The notes: a model not told the origin generated them from the letters alone. Numbered from the stretch's first letter, positions 1-5,282 are shown. The stretch is DNA of 5,282 nucleotides from Planctomycetota bacterium (GCA_027623585.1 JAQBVK010000181.1:1-5282), one strand, 5' to 3'. A program made the numbers and translations.

Positions 1-395
1 GTGTCGTAGGCGATCTCGTCGAATCCGCGCGCGTGGAGCCATGCTTCGCCGGATTCGAACAAGCGCGAGGCGATGCCGGCGCCGCGTCGCAGTCTGTCCA
101 CGTACACCGTGGCGATCAGGCCGATCGAGCGCTCACCGTCACGATCCGGCCGCGCGAGCAGGTGGCCGAGTCGCGAGCCATCCGCCGCCTCGGCGATGAA
201 CCCCGCGCCGTCCAGTTGCGCGGGATCGAGATGAGCGTGGACGCGCGCGCGCAACCACTCGAGCGAGTACATCGCGCTGCCGGCCTCTTCCCCGAGCACC
301 TCGATCAAGGTCTCGCGCATGCTGAGCGCCACGCATTCGATCTCCTCCTCCCGCTCGGCATCCATCGGACGGATCCTGAACGCGAATCCGCTCAT
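1..395 (-). CDS. GNAT-family N-acetyltransferase, partial (C-terminus beyond left edge)
   Basis: Reading leftward from the ATG at 395-393 gives 131 open codons to the window edge, beginning MSGFAFRIRPMDAER. The start resembles the first strand of GNAT proteins (FRIRPMDAERE), followed by a helical stretch rich in Glu. Residues about 96-112 carry motif A: a beta strand (ATVYVD) followed by RRGAGIASRL, fitting the R-x-x-G-x-A pyrophosphate-binding loop that holds acetyl-CoA in this superfamily. The next helix (FESGEAWLHARGF) is also typical. The last GNAT strands and the stop are off the window, so the substrate cannot be judged. The start lies 7 bases after the panB stop, with no strong Shine-Dalgarno sequence, so translational coupling to panB is likely. 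GNATs act on amines, antibiotics, protein N-termini and more; only the fold assignment is supported. Confidence 0.82.
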   Translation of the reverse strand, partial: MSGFAFRIRPMDAEREEEIECVALSMRETLIEVLGEEAGSAMYSLEWLRARVHAHLDPAQLDGAGFIAEAADGSRLGHLLARPDRDGERSIGLIATVYVDRLRRGAGIASRLFESGEAWLHARGFDEIAYD

Positions 396-402
396 CCGCG
401 GC

Positions 403-1344
403 TCAAGCTTGGCGCGCGTCCGAGGGGGACCAATCCGCGGGCGCGACGTCGGCGTCCCAATCTGACGGGAGCGTCTCCGCCGCGGCGTACTCGTGTTCCT
501 GCGCGGGGAAGGCGCCGGTACGGACGTCTCGCACCAACTCAGCCAGCGCGTTGCGCATCAAATCCGCCACCTCCGCGTAGCGTTTGACGAACTTGGGCGC
601 CGGGCCGAAACGAAGCCCGACGACGTCGTGGAAGACCAGGATCTGTCCGTCGCACCCGGCGCCGGCGCCGATGCCGATCGTCGGAATCCGCAATCGTTCG
701 CTGATCCGCTGTGCCACCGCGGCGGGAACGCCCTCGAGGACCAGCGCGAACGCGCCGGCGTCTTGGAGCGCGAGTGCGTCGGCGAGCAGCGCGCGCGCGG
801 CTTCGGCGGTGCGACCCTGAACTTTGTAACCGCCACGCAGGTTGACGGCCTGTGGCAGCAGTCCGACGTGGCCCATCACTGGAATGTCGGCCTCGACCAG
901 CGCGCGTACCAAGTGCGCGCGGCTCGCGCCGCCTTCGATTTTCACGCCGTGCGCGCCGCCTTCGCGCACGATGCGCAGCGCGTTCTTCAGCGTGTCATGC
1001 ACGCCGGTGTGAAAGCTTCCGAACGGCATGTCGGCCAGCACCAGCGGGCGATCCGCGGCGCGGCGCACCGCGCGCGTGGCGCTGATGATCTGATCGAGCG
1101 TGATCTTCAGGGTGCTGGCGTGCCCCAGCACCACGTTGGCCATCGAATCGCCCACCAGGATCAGGTCGAATCCGGCTTCGTCCACCAGCCGCGCCGTTGG
1201 GTAGTCGTAGGCCGTGAGGCAGAGGATCTTCTGCCCGCTATTTTTGCGCGCGAGCAACCGCGGCACCGTGACCTTGGAAGGGACCGGTCGTTCCATCGGC
1301 GCGCTCGGGTCGCCGTAGGGGGTACTGTCCGGGGGCTGGGTCAT
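403..1344 (-). CDS. panB: 3-methyl-2-oxobutanoate hydroxymethyltransferase (ketopantoate hydroxymethyltransferase)
   Basis: A 313-residue protein that matches PanB along its whole core. PanB is a cytoplasmic, Mg-dependent enzyme that transfers a hydroxymethyl group from 5,10-methylene-tetrahydrofolate to 2-oxoisovalerate, giving ketopantoate for pantothenate and CoA. Visible hallmarks are LTAYDYPTA (residues 43-51), VGDS with metal ligand D66, VLADMPFGS with D105, VKIEGG with K135 and E137, GHVGLLPQ at 158-165, LVLEGVP with catalytic-type E204, and IGIGAG at 223-228. The protein is longer than the roughly 264-residue E. coli enzyme. It has about 25 extra N-terminal residues, Pro-rich, with a second possible start at M17 (ATG at 1296-1294), and about 20 extra acidic C-terminal residues after the family core. 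I kept the first ATG because it lies 15 bases after the preceding stop; neither start has a good Shine-Dalgarno sequence. It sits third in a minus-strand run of four genes. Confidence 0.97.
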   Translation of the reverse strand: MTQPPDSTPYGDPSAPMERPVPSKVTVPRLLARKNSGQKILCLTAYDYPTARLVDEAGFDLILVGDSMANVVLGHASTLKITLDQIISATRAVRRAADRPLVLADMPFGSFHTGVHDTLKNALRIVREGGAHGVKIEGGASRAHLVRALVEADIPVMGHVGLLPQAVNLRGGYKVQGRTAEAARALLADALALQDAGAFALVLEGVPAAVAQRISERLRIPTIGIGAGAGCDGQILVFHDVVGLRFGPAPKFVKRYAEVADLMRNALAELVRDVRTGAFPAQEHEYAAAETLPSDWDADVAPADWSPSDARQA

Positions 1345-1359
1345 TCCGACGCGGCCAGT

Positions 1360-1557
1360 CTATCGCGAGTTCGAGGGCGGAGTCGCGGGCCCGCTTGGAT
1401 CCGCCTCCGGCAGCAAGGGTCCGCGGTGCCGCCCGTCGGCGTTCCCATCTTCGCCGTCGATCGCCTCGACCAGGCTGCGGAGTTCGTTTGCGTCGATGGT
1501 TCCCTGCGCGCACAGCAGCCTCAGCAAGGCCGCGATGAACAGCCGCAGTTCGTCCAC
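1360..1557 (-). CDS. Small helical protein, C-terminal half of a probable TAG-split gene
   Basis: A 65-residue reading frame starting with GTG at 1557 and ending in TAG at 1362-1360. It opens VDELRLFIAALLRLLC, a hydrophobic/amphipathic helix. Then follow a second helix (TIDANELRSLVEAI), an acidic Gly-rich stretch (DGEDGNADGRHRG) and a low-complexity Pro/Ser tail. It is in the same frame as the 49-residue reading frame ending just upstream, separated only by TAG and GAG, so the two look like one protein of about 115 residues. I recall small proteins in which an MGWGRYFLLG start and an acidic IDxEDGxxDG-like end occur together, but cannot confirm this here. If expressed separately, it would start at GTG or at a near-cognate CTG (1548-1546) placed after a perfect AGGAGGTG. 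The function is unknown; the D/G-rich loop might bind a metal, but no canonical EF-hand is evident. Ends 15 bases before panB. Confidence 0.6.
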   Translation of the reverse strand: MDELRLFIAALLRLLCAQGTIDANELRSLVEAIDGEDGNADGRHRGPLLPEADPSGPATPPSNSR

Positions 1558-1562
1558 CTCCT
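1555..1562 (-). promoter_or_regulatory. Perfect anti-Shine-Dalgarno match at the stop/restart junction
   Basis: On the minus strand the bases AGGAGGTG lie across the TAG stop of the upstream half (1563-1561) and the GTG start of the downstream half (1557-1555). The octamer is fully complementary to the usual 16S rRNA tail. It is too close to serve the GTG itself, but is well spaced (6 bases) for an in-frame CTG at 1548-1546. It could promote re-initiation, or could simply be the codons for Q-E-V after a C-to-T change that made TAG. Confidence 0.35.
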
Positions 1563-1710
1563 ACGCGAGTTCCGCCGCGGAGGCGCCGGAGGATCGGCTC
1601 TGACGCGCACGCGCCAACTGTCGACGCAGCGACGTCAGTTCATTACGGTGCTCCTCGATGTCGAGTTGCTGCCCAAAGTTTCCCAACAAGAAGTAGCGTC
1701 CCCAACCCAT
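1561..1710 (-). CDS. Small coiled-coil protein, N-terminal half of a probable TAG-split gene
   Basis: The ATG at 1710-1708 opens a 49-residue frame ending at TAG (1563-1561). It begins MGWGRYFLLGNFGQQLDI, then a charged helix with hydrophobic residues at heptad spacing (I18, L25, L28, L32), suggesting a short coiled coil, and a Ser/Ala-rich linker ending AAELA. The start is well supported by a GGAGG 6 bases upstream, the best ribosome binding site in the window. It begins 30 bases after the aldo-keto reductase stop. The frame continues without a shift into the 65-residue downstream half, so the natural product was probably one protein of about 115 residues. The break may be a nonsense mutation (for example CAG to TAG), a sequencing error, or a real two-cistron arrangement. 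Sense recoding of TAG is unlikely because the downstream half also ends in TAG. The function is unknown. Confidence 0.65.
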   Translation of the reverse strand: MGWGRYFLLGNFGQQLDIEEHRNELTSLRRQLARARQSRSSGASAAELA

Positions 1711-1716
1711 CCCTGT

Positions 1717-1721
1717 CCTCC
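1717..1721 (-). promoter_or_regulatory. Ribosome binding site of the small coiled-coil gene
   Basis: GGAGG on the minus strand with a 6-base spacer (ACAGGG) before the ATG at 1710. It fixes the start of the 49-residue frame and argues that this small gene is, or recently was, translated. Neighbouring genes in the window lack such a strong site. Confidence 0.8.
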
Positions 1722-1740
1722 ATTCGGTGTGGATGCGATC

Positions 1741-2709
1741 TTACAACTTGAGCGCCGGGCCGGCGAAGGCCGCTTCCACGCGCGCGCGGAGCTGCTCAGT
1801 CCACTCGATGTCCACTGCCGCCAAGTTCTGAGGGAGTTGTTCCAACTTCGTGATGCCGATCAACACGGTGCTGCCGGGCACGCGATCCAGGCACCAGGAG
1901 AGCGCGAGCGCAGCCGGGGAGTGGCCGGCTTCGCGCGCCACGACGACGAAGCGCGCCACCCGCGCGTGAACCTCGGGTTCGGCGAGCGCCTGTTCGAGGA
2001 AACTGCCGACGCGGCGCTCGCTCGCCGCGCGCGTGCCCGCAGGCGGCGGCGCGCTCAGCGCGTACTTGCCGGTCAGCACGCCCTGCGCAAGCGGTGACCA
2101 CCACAGAAAACCAATCCCAAGCTTGCGTCCGGTCGGTACCACCTTCGGCTCGACCTCGCGGCACAGCAGATTGAAGCGCGCCTGTTCGGAAATCGGGCGC
2201 GGCACCCCGAGTGCGTCGCACAGCGCGCAGGCGTCCTTGAGATTGCGCGCGCTCCACTGGCTGGTGCCCCAATAGAGCAGCTTGCCTTGACGGATCAAGT
2301 CGCCAAAGGCGAGCACGGTCTCTTCCAAGGGCACTTCCGGATCGAAGCGATGGCACTGGAACAGGTCCACGTAGTCGGTGCCCATCCGCCGCAGAGAGTT
2401 GTGGACCGATTCGAAAAGGTGCTTGCGCGAGAGGCCGCGGTCGTTGGGGTTGTCCGACATCGGCCAGAACGCCTTGGTCGCGATCACCACCTGGTGGCGC
2501 GGCACTCCGACGAGAGCCTTGCCGAGCATCTCTTCCGCCGCGCCCATGTCGTAGACGTCGGCGGTGTCGAACAGCCAGATGCCCGCGTCCAAGGCCGCTC
2601 GCACGACTCGTTCGGGCGGCGGTGAGCTCGGGTCGGCGAGGGTGATCCAAGAACCGAGGCCGAGCGCGGGGACGCGCAGGCCGGATTGCCCCAGAGCGTG
2701 GAACTTCAT
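1741..2709 (-). CDS. Aldo-keto reductase, Kv-beta-like group
   Basis: A 322-residue NAD(P)H-dependent aldo-keto reductase, expected to be a cytoplasmic TIM barrel reducing aldehydes or ketones. The catalytic tetrad is complete: D48 and Y53 in FDTADVYDMG, K79 in VIATKAFW and H120 in VDLFQCHRFD. Other family marks are the start KFHALGQSGLRVPALGLG, GLSRKHL (about 92-98), LLYWGTSQWSA, SEQARFNLL, WWSPLAQGVLTGKY and the late cofactor-binding stretch STVLIGITKLEQL. YWGTSQWSA and GLSRKHL are closest to the potassium-channel beta-subunit-like AKRs. The frame is open further up to 2784, but that adds 25 residues of non-family sequence (MMARASRNHND...) and the fold starts at the ATG at 2709, which I chose; its Shine-Dalgarno is weak (AAGG very close to the ATG). 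It is the first gene of the minus-strand run, 30 bases before the small coiled-coil gene, and is divergent from the barrel gene. The substrate is unknown. Confidence 0.93.
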   Translation of the reverse strand: MKFHALGQSGLRVPALGLGSWITLADPSSPPPERVVRAALDAGIWLFDTADVYDMGAAEEMLGKALVGVPRHQVVIATKAFWPMSDNPNDRGLSRKHLFESVHNSLRRMGTDYVDLFQCHRFDPEVPLEETVLAFGDLIRQGKLLYWGTSQWSARNLKDACALCDALGVPRPISEQARFNLLCREVEPKVVPTGRKLGIGFLWWSPLAQGVLTGKYALSAPPPAGTRAASERRVGSFLEQALAEPEVHARVARFVVVAREAGHSPAALALSWCLDRVPGSTVLIGITKLEQLPQNLAAVDIEWTEQLRARVEAAFAGPALKL

Positions 2710-2789
2710 CGCCTTGATTTCGTAGGGTATTCCCGCGGGGCGTGGGCGCCGATCGTTATGATTACGGCTCGCCCGCGCCATCACTCGTC
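2710..2789. promoter_or_regulatory. Divergent intergenic region with candidate promoter elements
   Basis: These 80 bases separate the divergent starts of the aldo-keto reductase and the barrel gene and must hold promoters for both unless the starts lie further out. On the + strand TATGAT at 2757-2762 matches five of six bases of the sigma-70 -10 hexamer and would start transcription about 20 bases before the ATG at 2790; no matching -35 is seen at 17-base spacing. GGGCG (2744-2748) and CGCCC (2770-2774) form an inverted pair around it. CCCGCGGG at 2732-2739 is a perfect 8-base palindrome that could be an operator core. The minus-strand promoter is not obvious. All elements are short and chance matches are possible. 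Confidence 0.35.
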
Positions 2790-3956
2790 ATGATCACCCT
2801 GCTCGCCACCATGCTACTGCTGCCGATGGAGCAGGATCCTTGGCAGAGCCCGCAGGATCTGTTCTCGCCGGTCGAGTTCGGGTTGCTGCTCGATTTCTTT
2901 GCCGCCTTCACCGAGAAAGCGGATTCGGACGACGCCTTCAATGAAGTGCGCGTCCGTAGCGCGCGCATGCACTTGCGCGCAGCGGTGGATGAGTTCACGG
3001 AGGCATGGACCACGATGGATTTCGGAGACCCAGGCGATGGCGCGGAGTTCTTGCTGCGCGAAGCCGCATTCCGCGTGGATCGGTTGCCGCTGTCGGCCTG
3101 GCCGGAGAACTTCCACCTCCTGGTCGGACAGTACTACGCTGATCTCGGTCCGTGGAACACGCTGCTGCCCGGCGAATTCGCGGCGCCGCAACTCGATGGA
3201 TTTCGCCGCCTCTTTCTCGGCGGAAACCTGGCGGCGCGCGGGCTCGAGGCTCACCACATGATTCCGCTCCGCGACTTGCGCTTACGCTGGAGCCTGGGCC
3301 TGGCGGGCGAAGTGGAAGGGCACAACTTGGACGCCAACGAATTCGGCATCCCGAGCGCGGGCGCAGTGACTCCGTTCGGACGCTCCGGCTTGCGCAACTG
3401 GACCGGGACTGGTCGCGCCGAAGGGGTTTGGTTCTTCGATGAAGGCCGCTCGGCGCGCGTGGGCGCGAGCGTGATGTACGCGCCGGGGGAAGTGAAGTAC
3501 ACCGAAGTCCCTGGCTTCGGCGTCATGCGCGACGAAGCGAATCACGTCATCGGAGGACTCGATTTTGCGTACCGCCATGAACTCGGTCCGCATCGCGCCC
3601 ACGAGGTCTCGCTCGAGCTTTGGCTCGATGACAATCAGTACCGCGTCGGCACGCCGAGCGTCTTGATGGACGAGCAGGAGCGCGGTGAATCTCTGCTCTA
3701 CACCTACCAGCACGATCAAGCCTGGTCGCTGGGCGGCCTGTTGTCGCAGTTCGACCAGCCTTCCCCGGATGCCGAAGTGGACGGCCACTACCATTCGATC
3801 TGGTCGAGCTATCGACTCTCGGATCGCAATCGGGTGACGCTCTTCTTCACCCACACCAATCCTGCCCAAGGAGAGCAGAAGTGGTACACGCTCGGCGCGC
3901 AGTGGACGATCGAGATCGGCGCGCGGCGCGAGGTCGCGCATCGCACTTGGGATTGA
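2790..3956 (+). CDS. Probable outer-membrane beta-barrel (porin-like) protein
   Basis: A 388-residue protein from the ATG at 2790. The N-terminus MITLLATMLLLPMEQ is a short hydrophobic segment that could be a signal peptide, though it lacks the usual basic residues. From about residue 50 the sequence alternates polar and hydrophobic residues in short strands broken by Asp/Gly/Pro turns, as in barrels. Residues 88-159 (LLREAAFRVDRLP ... LLVGQYYADLGPWNTLLPGEF ... LGGNLAARGLEAHHMIP) resemble the strand pattern LREA...LP...VGxxxAxxG...P...G..L...G shared by porins and porin-like outer-membrane receptors. The C-terminal end has clear strands (RVTLFFTHTN, KWYTLGAQWTIEIG). Histidines are frequent (for example H155-H156, H333, H335), which might indicate metal handling. 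The frame is open from a GTG at 2742, but that start would overlap the region upstream of the AKR and gains nothing; no start has a good Shine-Dalgarno. Exact family and cargo are unknown. Confidence 0.7.
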   Translation: MITLLATMLLLPMEQDPWQSPQDLFSPVEFGLLLDFFAAFTEKADSDDAFNEVRVRSARMHLRAAVDEFTEAWTTMDFGDPGDGAEFLLREAAFRVDRLPLSAWPENFHLLVGQYYADLGPWNTLLPGEFAAPQLDGFRRLFLGGNLAARGLEAHHMIPLRDLRLRWSLGLAGEVEGHNLDANEFGIPSAGAVTPFGRSGLRNWTGTGRAEGVWFFDEGRSARVGASVMYAPGEVKYTEVPGFGVMRDEANHVIGGLDFAYRHELGPHRAHEVSLELWLDDNQYRVGTPSVLMDEQERGESLLYTYQHDQAWSLGGLLSQFDQPSPDAEVDGHYHSIWSSYRLSDRNRVTLFFTHTNPAQGEQKWYTLGAQWTIEIGARREVAHRTWD

Positions 3957-3965
3957 GCGTCTCGA

Positions 3966-5282
3966 TTACTCCGGCGCAATGCCGGCGAGCGCCTGTTCCG
4001 CGCTGATCACCTCAGCGGCGGAGGGCGCGAGTCGTTCAGGACCGATCCACACCGGTCCTTCGCGCGCATCGTCCGGCGCGCGGCCGTGCGTTCCACGGAC
4101 CAGCGAGGTGTCGAGCGGCACCGGATCGAAGCGCGTGCGGAAGCCGAGTTTCTTCGCCAACAATTTCGCTCCCAACTGCGCCTTCAGCAGAGGACGCGCG
4201 GGATCGAGAATCAGTTCGCATGGGTCGTAACCCGGCTTGCGATGAATGTCGACGGTGCGCGCGAAGTCCGGTTCCTCATCGCCTCGCTCCGGCAGCCAGT
4301 ACGGATAGGCGAACCAGCGTCCCGGAGAAGCGATCAAGAACAATTCACCGCTGCGCGCGTGCGCGAGGCCGAGCGCGCCGAGTTCCGCCCCTTCGCACAC
4401 TCGGTCCACGCCGTCGAGGTCCAGAAGCAGCGCACGCACGCGCGGGAGATCTTCGGCGTCCCGCACGTAGACGTGCGCGCACTGGTGATCACAAACTGCG
4501 AAGGCGCGCGAGTTGCCCGGATCGAGCAGCGCGCCGTTTTGCGCAGGATGCACGGCAAGCAAGCCCTCCCTTCGCAATGCCCGGTTCGGCTCGACGGCGC
4601 CGATCGCCGCGGTGATGCCGTATTCCGAGAGCACGATCGCATCGGCGTCCTCCGCTTCGGCCCACGCGAGCAGACGCGCCGCTTCACGGTCGAGTTCCGC
4701 GGCAGCGCGCAGCGCCTCCGGCCCGTCCGGGCCGAAGCGTTGCAGGTCGTAGTCGAGATGGGGGAGATAAACCAGCGTCAGTCCGCTGCGGTCCTCGCGC
4801 AGAACGTCGAGCGCTGCATCCGCAATCCAACGCGTGCTGGCGATGCCGGCGCGCGGCCCCCAGAACTCGAAGAGTGGAAAGGATCCGATCCGCTCGTTGA
4901 GTCGATCGCGCAACGCGTTCGGATGCCCGTGAACGTCAGGCCCCTTGCGGCCATCGGCCCAGTAGGTCGGCCGCGGCGTCAAGGAGAGGTCGGCGTGGCT
5001 CGGCAGGTTCCACCACCAGAACAACTGCGCCGAGGAAGAGTCCGGATACGCGCGGCGCCAGCGCGTGAACACGCTCGGCAGCCGAGCTTCTCCGTCCACC
5101 AAGCGCACCGACTGCCGCCACAACCAAACTTCGGCGAGATCCCGGAAGTACCAGCCATTGCCGACGGCGCCGGTGAGCGTCGGGGGCACAGCGAAGAGCA
5201 TCGAGGCCTGCACGGTGCAGGTCACGGCCGGCAGGCTGGGGCGGAGTCCGCGCAAGCCGTGCCGACGCGCGTGCGCAGACAC
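3966..5282 (-). CDS. Type I phosphodiesterase/nucleotide pyrophosphatase family protein (alkaline phosphatase superfamily), 5'-partial
   Basis: 438 codons are open from the right edge to TAA at 3968-3966. The edge codon is GTG, but homology already begins there, so the true start is probably some 25 codons further upstream, outside the window; that missing part should hold the first strand and first metal site. Visible landmarks in the fragment: PSLPAVTCTVQAS (15-27) with T21 at the nucleophile position, VGNGWYFRDLAEVWLWRQS (40-58), YLPHLDYDLQRFGPDG (172-187), IVLSEYGI (216-223), DHQCAHVYV (265-273), DFARTVDIHRKPGYDP (339-354) and GTHGR (397-401). These fit the COG1524-type subfamily, some members of which I recall beside ebo-type gene clusters. 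Family members hydrolyse phosphodiester or pyrophosphate bonds; the substrate is unknown. Compared with NPPs, the ligands H, D and H are Q181, E220 and Y221, and the usual T-G and H of TGxxPxxHG are F30-A31 and T37. It converges on the barrel gene with a 9-base gap. Confidence 0.85.
   Translation of the reverse strand: MSAHARRHGLRGLRPSLPAVTCTVQASMLFAVPPTLTGAVGNGWYFRDLAEVWLWRQSVRLVDGEARLPSVFTRWRRAYPDSSSAQLFWWWNLPSHADLSLTPRPTYWADGRKGPDVHGHPNALRDRLNERIGSFPLFEFWGPRAGIASTRWIADAALDVLREDRSGLTLVYLPHLDYDLQRFGPDGPEALRAAAELDREAARLLAWAEAEDADAIVLSEYGITAAIGAVEPNRALRREGLLAVHPAQNGALLDPGNSRAFAVCDHQCAHVYVRDAEDLPRVRALLLDLDGVDRVCEGAELGALGLAHARSGELFLIASPGRWFAYPYWLPERGDEEPDFARTVDIHRKPGYDPCELILDPARPLLKAQLGAKLLAKKLGFRTRFDPVPLDTSLVRGTHGRAPDDAREGPVWIGPERLAPSAAEVISAEQALAGIAPE

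Noticed and set aside
33..587. A 184-codon + strand open frame over the GNAT gene and the panB 3' end
   Set aside because: Its Arg/Pro-rich sequence has no recognisable fold, and the opposite strand encodes a clear GNAT and PanB.
1360..1710. TAG decoded as pyrrolysine or another amino acid
   Set aside because: The same gene ends in TAG and readthrough there would run into panB; no tRNA or structured insertion element is visible.
1345..1740. Treating 1345-1740 as a non-coding intergenic region or a structured RNA
   Set aside because: The strong ribosome binding site, two same-frame halves and protein-like periodicity support a small coding gene; no riboswitch-like pattern was seen.
493..2097. 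A 534-codon + strand open frame antisense to panB, the small gene and part of the AKR
   Set aside because: It is rich in Arg/Ala/Gln/His with no family motif and lies opposite well-supported genes; long antisense frames are expected in GC-rich coding DNA.
2710..2784. A 25-codon upstream extension of the AKR to an earlier start at 2784
   Set aside because: The extra residues are charged and unlike the family, and the AKR fold begins right at the ATG at 2709.
3282..3941. A 219-codon minus-strand open frame antisense to the barrel gene
   Set aside because: Composition is typical of a mirrored GC-rich frame and no motif is present; the + strand frame has strand periodicity and a coherent protein pattern.
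3971..3985. CCGGC-GCAAT-GCCGG hairpin between the convergent genes as a terminator
   Set aside because: The stem is only 5 base pairs, it lies inside the last codons of the phosphodiesterase and no T-run follows, so it is not convincing as an intrinsic terminator.
4038..4059. A 7-base-pair inverted repeat (AGGACCG / CGGTCCT) near the phosphodiesterase 3' end
   Set aside because: It lies within coding sequence for two similar Gly-Pro containing stretches and has no T-run; probably a chance effect of codon choice.

Overview
The window is GC-rich, densely coding DNA from a bacterium. One gene on the + strand looks like an outer-membrane beta-barrel, which points to a diderm. The small 'MGWGRYFLLG' protein and the phosphodiesterase subfamily remind me of Planctomycetota and related environmental lineages. 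That placement rests on recalled family resemblance, not on a marker gene, and is tentative. I see no rRNA, tRNA, CRISPR array, insertion sequence or prophage.

Layout. From 2709 leftward to base 1, four genes run on the minus strand with short gaps (30, 15 and 7 bases), consistent with one operon. They are an aldo-keto reductase (2709-1741), a small coiled-coil/helical protein whose reading frame is cut by one in-frame TAG (1710-1360), panB (1344-403) and a GNAT acetyltransferase that runs off the left edge (395-1). An 80-base divergent intergenic region (2710-2789) separates this operon from a + strand gene (2790-3956) for a probable outer-membrane porin-like barrel. That gene ends 9 bases from the end of a convergent minus-strand gene (5282-3966, 5' end off the right edge), an alkaline-phosphatase-superfamily type I phosphodiesterase/nucleotide pyrophosphatase.

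How the genes may work together. PanB makes ketopantoate, the first committed intermediate of pantothenate/CoA synthesis. An aldo-keto reductase lies upstream and an acetyl-CoA-binding-type GNAT lies directly downstream. A link of either to pantothenate metabolism (ketopantoate or its lactone as AKR substrate; a PanZ-like regulatory role for the GNAT) is a hypothesis from gene order only. The barrel and the phosphodiesterase have no visible functional tie to the operon.

Most notable points: (1) the small gene appears to be one protein split by a TAG in the same frame, with a perfect 8-base anti-Shine-Dalgarno match lying across the stop; (2) the phosphodiesterase lacks several canonical metal ligands of the NPP family; (3) in a 24-base stretch of that gene an alternative frame restores the family's usual P-x-x-H spacing, suggesting paired compensating frameshifts or sequence errors. 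I found no clear case of an undescribed multi-gene system here.
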